A DNA stretch of 63,514 nt from Deltaproteobacteria bacterium (GTDB taxonomy: Bacteria; Desulfobacterota; Binatia; UBA9968), in assembly GCA_016210115.1 (NCBI GenBank), contig JACQUW010000044.1, forward strand, positions 1 to 63,514, in the 5' to 3' direction. The translations under genes were made by a program, and so were the position numbers. Positions 57,647-63,514 of this stretch are shown one piece after another. Below the pieces are notes generated by a model. That model was not told where the DNA came from and did not search any database. It saw nothing but the letters and a program-made list of their open reading frames with translations. How positions within the stretch are numbered: the first letter of the stretch is position 1; each line of letters begins with the position of its first letter.

Positions 57647-59569
57647 CTAGCGTTGAGAGAGATCGAGGCTTCGCGCCTGGACCGCGGCTAGCGGGTCGTA
57701 CACCTCGCGCAGCCATAGCTCCAGGATCATCAGATTCCAAATGATGGTTCCGAAAAACGAGGTCTGGTCGGTTTTGTGATTTTCCACCAGACGTTCCAGC
57801 GCCTTCCTGCGGAAATAACCGCGCTGCAGGCTCCGGGAGCTCAGCACCAGGTCGTGGATCATTTCGTTCAGCATCTTGTCCGTTCGGAGCCAGATCGGGA
57901 TCGGCAGCCCGAAACCATGTTTCTTTTTGGCGCGGGTCTCAAACGGAAGCAAATCGGAGTACGCATTCTTGAAGAACGAGCGCAGCTCTCGCCCTTTCAT
58001 CTTGACGGCGGCCGGAATCGTCGCGGCAAATTCTGCCAGAGGATGGTCCAGAAAAGGGAAACGCGCGGCAACACCGGCCGCTTCGGTCATACGGATAACT
58101 TTGACGAGATCGTTGTCGGAGATGGCCAGTTTCAGATCGATGTAAAGCTGCCGGTCCAACTCCGTCCTGGCCGGCGCCCGACGATAGTAATGAGCGACAG
58201 CTCCATTCCGATCGTAATCGCTCCCCACCAGGTTAAGAATGTCCCCCTCCAGGAGTTCCGCCATTGGGAGGACGTGAAACAGCCCGTACGATGTGAGCCG
58301 GTCAGGATAAGGCACCTCGGCTCGCTGAATGTATTTTTTGCCTTTGACGAACAGTTCATGACCCAATCGATCCGCCAGCGCGAACACGGCCGGTTTAAGA
58401 AACAACTCCCGCAGCCGCAACGGCACAGCGGTATAATAATCGAAAAGCCTCTGCGTCGCGTACCGTTCGTTTCCCGCAAAAAGCTCGTCGCCGCCATCTC
58501 CCGCATACAGAAATTCCACGCCGCGCTCAGCCGCTGTCTTGGCGCAGAAATACGTCGGGATCGCCGAGGCGTTGGCAAAAGGCTCATCAAAAACCTTCAG
58601 CAGAACGGGCATCGCATCCGCAACGTCCTTTGCGGTAACAAAGTATTCGTGATGCTCGGAGCCAAAAGCGCGCGCTGAAATCCGCGCGTAATTAATCTCA
58701 TTGAAGCCTTGTTCCGCAAAACCGATGGAAAAGCTCTTGATAGGAGCTTTGGTGAGCTTTGTCAAAACGCCCGTCACCGTGCTGCTGTCGACGCCTCCGC
58801 TCAAGAAAGTACCGATGCGGCTTGATTCGCCGTCCGTTCTTAGACGAACAGCCAGCGCGTCGCTCAAAAGTCCCTTTAGGTTTCGCGTCAGCGCCCTCTC
58901 GCCCGCCTGACTCTCGTTGAGAAAACTAATCTCCCAGTAGGGCGCCGTGGTGATTCTCCCTTTCGAGTATGTCAGCACATGAGCCGGAGCGAGTTTTTTG
59001 ACTTCCCGAAAGATGGTTTTCGGGGTCGAAACGAAAGATGAAGCCGCGACGTCTATGATGGCTTCGGGGTCAAGGCTTTTCTTCACCGGGAAGGGACAGG
59101 CCACGACGCTTTTCATCAGCGACCCGAAGACCAATTTCTCCTGGTCCTGATAATAATAGAGCGGGTGGACGCGGAATCGGTCCGTGGCGAGGTAAACCGT
59201 CTCCGTTCGCCCATCCCAGATCGCCAGAGCAAATTCTCCTCGGAGGCGCCGCACGAAAGCCATTCCCTCTTTTAAATAGAGCTCGATGAATGCCGCAAAC
59301 GGGTTCTGGTCCGGCGTCTCTTGAATGGACAATTCAGCCGTCTTGTATAGGCTTCCATGAAATCCGAGCACCAGGTGCTCATCTGGCGTCTTCAGAACAC
59401 CCGCCAGACGCCCAGGAAAAGTCTGCGCGCCGATCCCGGTTGCGCCAGACGTCTCTACGAACCCGTCACGCCGTCCAGAGATGTCCAGTGCTGCAACCAT
59501 CGGAGCAAGAGAACGCGCGCTTAACGGATGCCGCTGGTCGTTTAAGACAATTCCGCAGATGCCGCTCAT
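57647..59569 (-). CDS. Asparagine synthase-like amidotransferase, exosortase-A-associated
   Basis: 640 residues from ATG 59569 (MSGICGIVL). N-terminal Ntn-glutaminase-like domain (LRGEFALAIWDGRTETVYLATDRFRVHPLYYY), then a synthetase domain with the PPi loop TFLSGGVDSSTVTGVL and FLYAGDGGDELFAGNERY. Glutaminase-active members start Met-Cys; here Cys is at position 5, so the N-terminal nucleophile is displaced and glutaminase activity is doubtful. In exosortase loci such enzymes are thought to amidate glycan or lipid uronates; inferred. A words abut the ATG (AGAGCATGGAGC, read on the plus strand). Confidence 0.88.
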   Translation of the reverse strand: MSGICGIVLNDQRHPLSARSLAPMVAALDISGRRDGFVETSGATGIGAQTFPGRLAGVLKTPDEHLVLGFHGSLYKTAELSIQETPDQNPFAAFIELYLKEGMAFVRRLRGEFALAIWDGRTETVYLATDRFRVHPLYYYQDQEKLVFGSLMKSVVACPFPVKKSLDPEAIIDVAASSFVSTPKTIFREVKKLAPAHVLTYSKGRITTAPYWEISFLNESQAGERALTRNLKGLLSDALAVRLRTDGESSRIGTFLSGGVDSSTVTGVLTKLTKAPIKSFSIGFAEQGFNEINYARISARAFGSEHHEYFVTAKDVADAMPVLLKVFDEPFANASAIPTYFCAKTAAERGVEFLYAGDGGDELFAGNERYATQRLFDYYTAVPLRLRELFLKPAVFALADRLGHELFVKGKKYIQRAEVPYPDRLTSYGLFHVLPMAELLEGDILNLVGSDYDRNGAVAHYYRRAPARTELDRQLYIDLKLAISDNDLVKVIRMTEAAGVAARFPFLDHPLAEFAATIPAAVKMKGRELRSFFKNAYSDLLPFETRAKKKHGFGLPIPIWLRTDKMLNEMIHDLVLSSRSLQRGYFRRKALERLVENHKTDQTSFFGTIIWNLMILELWLREVYDPLAAVQARSLDLSQR

Positions 59570-59812
59570 ATTATAGCAGGGGGCATGGAGCACAGAGCAT
59601 GGAGCCCGCTAAGGGCATAGAGCAAAAAACAGCACGCAGGAGGCAGCCAGCAGCTAGCAGCAAAAAACAACGAACTACAAAACGGCAAAGAGCAAAATCA
59701 GCAGGCAGGGAGCAACTGACAGCTAGCAGCAAAAAACACTGTGGATCGTGAGGATAAAATCGGGTTGACAGCGGGAGCTTAGCGCTATGCGCTTTGCCCT
59801 TTGCTCTATGCG
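59570..59812. repeat. composite repeat tract, inverted halves (words A, B, A, B, then reversed A)
   Basis: GGGGGCATGGAGCACAGAGC, AGGGCATAGAGCAAAAAAC (A), GGAGGCAGCCAGCAGCTAGC (B), a second A+B unit, then near the next stop a reversed A (GCGCTATGCGCTTTGCCC). No gene in the 243-bp gap. Confidence 0.8.
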
Positions 59813-61000
59813 TTATTGCCCCACGAACTCGTACGCCCCGATATCAATGGGTCCTTTTTTGACCCTGTCCTCTTTTCCAGCCGAATGAAGATAGTGCCAG
59901 AGAGGTACCAGAGAAAAACCGTTGGCCGCGCCCGCATCGATCCCCGCATCGATGGCGCGGGAATACGCAGTGAGCCGATAATCGAATTGCCTTACGCTCA
60001 CGAAGCCCGGAGCCATACTAATCAGGTTGCTGGCCAAATCCCCCGGGCCGTCGAGAATTTTATCGTCGAAGCTCGCAAAGATGTTATTGATGATTGACGC
60101 GCGTGTTGTTTTCGACCAGTTCTTGATGTAGGTGCCGGGCCTGCGATAGTTCGCAAGGGTATTGTTGACAATGTATAACCCGTGCGACGGATTGCTTTCG
60201 CCCTCGGCGGCATAGGACACGAGCGTGGTGTTGTCGGCATGAGGCCCCTTCTGAATGACATTGCCGATCAGATAAGAAGTTCCTCCGTTTGGGAGGTCGA
60301 CCAGGTAACTGGAGGCGCCCGTCTGCTCATCCACGATGCGGTTATAGAGAATATAGTTTTCGCGCGCGCGACTCTTGACGTTGTGACCGATTCTGGCGTG
60401 ATGAACATAGCTAAAACGCAGGGTAAAGCTCCGACCGTGGCCGATGTAGATGTTGTGGCCGATTCGCTTGTGCTGAGAATACTCACCTGCAGCCCCGCTG
60501 TTGGCGAACTCCGAATGCTCAATCAGGACATCACCTTCGGGATTGTTACTGGTCAGCAGCCCCATCTCGTTATCATGAAAGAAGCATTGTCGAATGGTCA
60601 GACCCGTTCCTTCCATGCGGATTCCGGCCCCGTTGAGGTCCGGCACCCTGGCGCCGGAAAATTCAATGTTCTCAACGACCACCCCATTCCCTTTGATGAC
60701 CCAGATCGCTTTCCCTTCCGCGGACGCCCCGTCCGCTTTCAAATGAGGCCGGCCACCGACTCCGCGGATCACGAGGCGATGGGCATGCCATACCGCGACA
60801 TCCTGCAGATAGGTGCCGGCAGAAATCTCAATGACGTCACCTTCGCGTGCCGCCTTCGCGGCGTCGCTTGGCCTGGCAAACTCTTTTCCCGGCCCCACCT
60901 CAAGAATCGCTGCGTTGAGGTTTGCGCTGAACAGCAGCGAAATGCCCGCTGACGCGACCAGAAGAAGCAAGACTCTTTGAAACGACAGGGTCTTAATCAC
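59813..61000 (-). CDS. Secreted right-handed parallel beta-helix protein
   Basis: 395 residues from GTG 61000, which starts a signal peptide (TLSFQRVLLLLVASAGISLLFSANLNAA). The frame upstream to 61192 is palindromic-element translation (PPPLAGEGQDGANE, TPPTLVLPHKGGGE). The mature part opens EVGPGKEFARPSDAAKAAREGDVIEISAGTY (pectate-lyase-like start), then repeats N-x-I/V-x-x turns (GLTIRQCFFHDNEMGLLTSN, VLIEHSEFANSG, SFTLRFSYVHHARIGHNVKS). It closes with the common tail AYSRAIDAG ... DIGAYEF. Probably a periplasmic or secreted polysaccharide-binding or lyase/epimerase-type protein. Confidence 0.8.
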   Translation of the reverse strand: MIKTLSFQRVLLLLVASAGISLLFSANLNAAILEVGPGKEFARPSDAAKAAREGDVIEISAGTYLQDVAVWHAHRLVIRGVGGRPHLKADGASAEGKAIWVIKGNGVVVENIEFSGARVPDLNGAGIRMEGTGLTIRQCFFHDNEMGLLTSNNPEGDVLIEHSEFANSGAAGEYSQHKRIGHNIYIGHGRSFTLRFSYVHHARIGHNVKSRARENYILYNRIVDEQTGASSYLVDLPNGGTSYLIGNVIQKGPHADNTTLVSYAAEGESNPSHGLYIVNNTLANYRRPGTYIKNWSKTTRASIINNIFASFDDKILDGPGDLASNLISMAPGFVSVRQFDYRLTAYSRAIDAGIDAGAANGFSLVPLWHYLHSAGKEDRVKKGPIDIGAYEFVGQ

Positions 61001-61026
61001 TGGCTCGCACCAATCCCATTGTCTCT

Positions 61027-61116
61027 CTCCTCCCCCCTTGTGGGGGAGGACTAAGGTGGGGGGTGTGCTTTTTTCGTTTGCCCCATCCTGACCTTCCCCC
61101 GCGAGGGGGGGAGGAA
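61027..61116. repeat. inverted pair of G/C-rich palindromic elements
   Basis: TCCTCCCCCCTTGTGGGGGA with GGACTAAGGTGGGGGGTG, then GCCCCATCCTGACCTTCCCC with CGCGAGGGGGGGAGG. Order is opposite to that at 24.3 and 51.3 kb (tail-to-tail). Lies just upstream of the beta-helix gene. Confidence 0.8.
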
Positions 61117-61192
61117 GTAACTTTGCTGCTAAATGTGTTAGCACCACAACAGAGAGAGAACTGCGGCTCATAATTTTTGGATCGCGATGCAA

Positions 61193-61330
61193 AAATGCCG
61201 CCCGCGCCCGCCGCTCCTCGGCTTAACGCATGGCGCCTAGCGTTTGCCGCATGGCGTAGAGAGTGTAGAGTTACGGTCTTCGGTCGTCGGCCCCACGGTC
61301 TTGAATGGACTCCTTACCGTTTGGGGATAG
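61193..61330. repeat. composite repeat (words A, E, D) running into a gene 3' end
   Basis: AACGCATGGCGCCTAGCG and GCCGCATGGCGTAGAGAGTG (A/E), then D (TACGGTCTTCGGTCGTCGGC). D encodes the final residues (DRGADDRRP) of the asparagine-synthase-like protein. Confidence 0.7.
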
Positions 61331-63145
61331 CCCGGCAAGACTGCGCAACGTGTATTCGACGCTGAGAACTCTGTTCCATTGGGCATCAAAGGGGAAATCG
61401 CGCTGCCGGGACCGATCCAGAAAATCGCCTAACGCGCGGCGGTCCAGGACTTCGCCGGCTTCCATCGTTGACGGACACAAAAGCTCCCGCACCTCTTCGT
61501 CACGCCAAAGTTGCAGTCTTTTGGGAGTATCATGATCAAAGGCTGACGGCGCCTTCGTATTCCCCCGCTCCGGCGAGAAAACCTTCGAGATCATTTTTCT
61601 TCCGTACCGCACCGGCACGGGCCAAAACCGATGAAAGCTTTTCCAGCTAACCGGAAGAGGCGGATAGCCGTGCTCGAGCGGAACACTCGCCAGCTCAGGT
61701 TGAGATTCGGCCAAGAGGCTCCGGATCAGCAGACTGCGCCGCCGCAGTTGCGCCGTTGTTTGGAGCATCGTTTCGAGCACCGATCTGAATTGAAAGGGCG
61801 ATAGACACGGCCAGAGACGATCGGTGCTGCTGGCGATCCTTCCCTGCCACCGTTGCATGCGCATCATCAAGTAACTGTGATCCATTTGCAGCGTGTTCGG
61901 GAAACCGGAAAGACCATGGTTGGTCCGTTCAATGATTTCGGCGAAGTGGGTGATAAGATCGAGACGGTTTTCAGGCGGAAAGAGCGATGCGTCGAAAGCC
62001 TGAGGCGCGTAGCGGCGCCGCGCCAGCTTCCGAGCGTCGATCTCTCGCCGTGCTCCTGTGTAAGGCAAAAGGAGCTCCCACCAGTAGCCGCGAGCGACTT
62101 CGCCGAACGAGCCGTTGATACTGACATCGAAACCTGCCGAAAGTTTCTCATGAATTCCAAGGACCCGGGCATACTCGACGAGATCGCATTCCCCGTCCGT
62201 AAGCGCCAGCGCCTTCTTAACCTGCTCGAACGATATTTCGTCGGGCGGCCGCACGTGTAAATGACGGAGCTTCATTCTCCGAACCAGTTCCCGTGATACC
62301 AAGACGTCCGGGCTTTCGTCCGGGCCGGCGACAGTGGTGGAGAAATCCAGCCCGGCGGAAAGAAAAGCGCCGACGATCGCCCGAGAGTCGTAGCCGCCGG
62401 TCAAGTCACAGACGGGATTGGGAAAGATGCGCTTTATTTTTTGGGAGGCGAGTATCAGCCTGTCACCCAAAGCGCTCACGGCAGCCTTGCCATCCATTGA
62501 TTCCGGAGTGAGATCTGTAATCTGCCAATACCGCTTCATCTCTCGCAGGGCGCCTCGCACAAAGCGATAGACGCTTGCCGGGCCTAGCTTTCGCACCTCC
62601 CGGTACAAGCTTCGGTCTTCGTAAATCACTCCTGCGGAAATAAACTCCTGGCAGCCGACGGGGTCCGGCGAGACTTCTCCAAGCCCCGCCAAAAGCAGCG
62701 ACGAGTTGGACAGAGCCATGCCATGCTTTAAAGACCGGACAAAGGCGTGACAGCTTCCCACGACGTCGGTGATGACAACAGCCTCTCGTGCCCCGGCATC
62801 TCCTATGACAATGACAAAGAAACCCTCGAGCTCCAGGCCCAGCCGGTCGGGACCAATCTCCAGATAACGCTGGAGCAAACGGGCCTCGGCTCCGCTTCCA
62901 TAGCCGTCCGCGTGAAACCAACTTCCCGCCGCGAGGAGCCAGCTTCCTGTCCGCGAATCCGTAGCGCCAGCCTGCCCTGAGCCTTTCCGGCGTGGAAAGA
63001 ATGCGGCACGCGCCCAGGGGCTTTCCGTAAGGACCGTTTGAGTCGGAAACTTGAACCATCGCGCTATCCGGAGGCCCGAGCTAAAGAGCTCGACCGCCTC
63101 GGAGGAGCCGTTCTCGGAAGCCATGATGACAAGAAAATTTCCCAA
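61271..63145 (-). CDS. Asparagine synthase-like protein (second paralogue)
   Basis: 624 residues from TTG; ATG 63124 (MASENGSS) is an alternative start. The N-terminal glutaminase-like domain is degenerate, with no N-terminal Cys; LLQRYLEIGPDRLGLELEGFFVIVIGD is recognisable. The synthetase domain has PVCDLTGGYDSRAIVGAFLSAG (PPi loop with TGGYDS instead of SGGxDS) and VSINGSFGEVARGYWWELL. The C-terminus is repeat-coded. It is related to, but distinct from, the asparagine-synthase-like gene at 57.6 kb. Such pairs occur in exosortase A and capsule loci; amidation of a glycan component is a reasonable guess only. Confidence 0.8.
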   Translation of the reverse strand: MGNFLVIMASENGSSEAVELFSSGLRIARWFKFPTQTVLTESPWARAAFFPRRKGSGQAGATDSRTGSWLLAAGSWFHADGYGSGAEARLLQRYLEIGPDRLGLELEGFFVIVIGDAGAREAVVITDVVGSCHAFVRSLKHGMALSNSSLLLAGLGEVSPDPVGCQEFISAGVIYEDRSLYREVRKLGPASVYRFVRGALREMKRYWQITDLTPESMDGKAAVSALGDRLILASQKIKRIFPNPVCDLTGGYDSRAIVGAFLSAGLDFSTTVAGPDESPDVLVSRELVRRMKLRHLHVRPPDEISFEQVKKALALTDGECDLVEYARVLGIHEKLSAGFDVSINGSFGEVARGYWWELLLPYTGARREIDARKLARRRYAPQAFDASLFPPENRLDLITHFAEIIERTNHGLSGFPNTLQMDHSYLMMRMQRWQGRIASSTDRLWPCLSPFQFRSVLETMLQTTAQLRRRSLLIRSLLAESQPELASVPLEHGYPPLPVSWKSFHRFWPVPVRYGRKMISKVFSPERGNTKAPSAFDHDTPKRLQLWRDEEVRELLCPSTMEAGEVLDRRALGDFLDRSRQRDFPFDAQWNRVLSVEYTLRSLAGLSPNGKESIQDRGADDRRP

Positions 63146-63514
63146 CGCGGTCCTGAAATCCTCTTTTTAGACGGACCTGCAAGATCCGTTCTGCGGGCAC
63201 TAGCACTTCTCCCCCTTTGCGGGGGAATGGTCATTAGGGGATCACCCTTGACAATGAAAGCAGTGACCGGGAAGCGCCTTTCGACCGAAGCTCAGGGCAT
63301 GCTTTCGGAGGAATGTTGATGAATCGTATCGCCCTAACAATGAAAGCCGCACATGAGCCCTCAGGGCGTAAGGTGTAGGGCCCCGGACATCCGATGAACC
63401 CGGTTTCAACTCATGGGACCTGCCCCATCTCAGCCGGAGGATCTGCCTCAGGGTGAGGCCGCGGCCCGGAACCTTGCGCCCTGAGGCTCGCTTTCGGAGC
63501 AAGCAATCTAGAAA
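63146..63514. other. No gene seen; one palindromic-element relative
   Basis: 369 bp at the window end. ACTTCTCCCCCTTTGCGGGG followed by GAATGGTCATTAGGGG at 63207-63240 is a diverged half of the G/C-rich palindrome family. Past it there is a short duplicated segment (CAATGAAAGCAGTGACC at 63252 and CAATGAAAGCCGCACATG at 63338) and an E-like word (GCGTAAGGTGTAGGGCC). No start or coding block is convincing. Confidence 0.5.

Noticed and set aside
57776..58678. 300-codon plus-strand frame, and a 256-codon one at 60182-60952
   Set aside because: Shadows of the asparagine-synthase-like and beta-helix genes.
1..63514. tRNA, rRNA or riboswitch genes
   Set aside because: No cloverleaf, GGTTCRANNC box or known riboswitch core was seen on either strand by eye.

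Overview
The window reads as about 63.5 kb of a Gram-negative bacterial chromosome dominated by one surface-polysaccharide locus. It has many glycosyltransferases, nucleotide-sugar SDR enzymes, a Wzm/Wzt ABC exporter, a partial pseudaminic acid module and a set of genes typical of exosortase A (PEP-CTERM/EpsH) loci: acyl-CoA ligase, acyl carrier protein, PLP decarboxylase, O-ligase and asparagine-synthase homologues. There is no rRNA, tRNA, phage or transposase. The gene content and abundant toxin-antitoxin (TA) modules suggest an uncultivated soil or groundwater lineage of the Nitrospirota / Methylomirabilota / Desulfobacterota kind. That placement is an inference; no marker gene here fixes it.

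Layout. 1-5.2 kb, plus strand: a LamG plus rhamnogalacturonan-lyase-like secreted protein (5'-truncated by the window edge) and a kelch-type propeller. 5.2-10.3 kb, minus strand: a four-helix-bundle gene, a glycosyltransferase interrupted by repeat DNA, a Cys-cluster protein and a GT4 fused to a DUF559 nuclease domain. 10.5-17.6 kb: carA-carB sandwiched between two membrane-anchored SGNH proteins, with overlapping start and stop codons. 18-31.8 kb: methyltransferases, glycosyltransferases and three SDR enzymes, with a plus-strand DUF5678/retropepsin pair dropped in. 31.8-38.8 kb: a Gfo/Idh/MocA pseudogene, an MDR dehydrogenase, pseI, pseH, a pseF-like gene, pseB, a PhyH dioxygenase and a methyltransferase. 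38.9-49.8 kb: wzt and wzm, pushed 8.6 kb apart by an archipelago of TA cassettes that is punctuated by three truncated copies of the wzt 5' end. 50-63 kb: an AAC(3)-like acetyltransferase, the exosortase-A-associated module, a six-hairpin protein, a parallel beta-helix protein and two asparagine-synthase-like proteins.

The most unusual feature is non-coding. Nearly every non-coupled intergenic gap is filled by degenerate composite tracts built from a small vocabulary of words. Word A is of the type GCGCATAGCGCAAAGGGC; word B, CAGCAGGCAGCTGGCAGC; word C, GAGAGTTGAGGGTTGAG; word D, GACCGACGACGGCTGACC; word E, GTAGGGTGTAGGGTCTAGG; word F, GGACTGAGGTAAGAGTG. They recur in a partly conserved order, often inverted about the middle of the gap. 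They run up to start codons and over stop codons, so several proteins carry repeat-encoded tails, and one tract sits inside a glycosyltransferase gene. A second family is a G/C-rich palindrome (core CCCCCTTGCGGGGG) in inverted pairs, which translates to LPRKGGG-like peptides and flanks the DUF559 nuclease. Four four-helix-bundle genes (two broken) also sit in these tracts. The copied wzt 5' ends carry the same tract upstream, which suggests the repeats drive local duplication and cassette capture.

All functional calls come from reading motifs by eye; no search was run. Several frameshifts and stops could be assembly errors.
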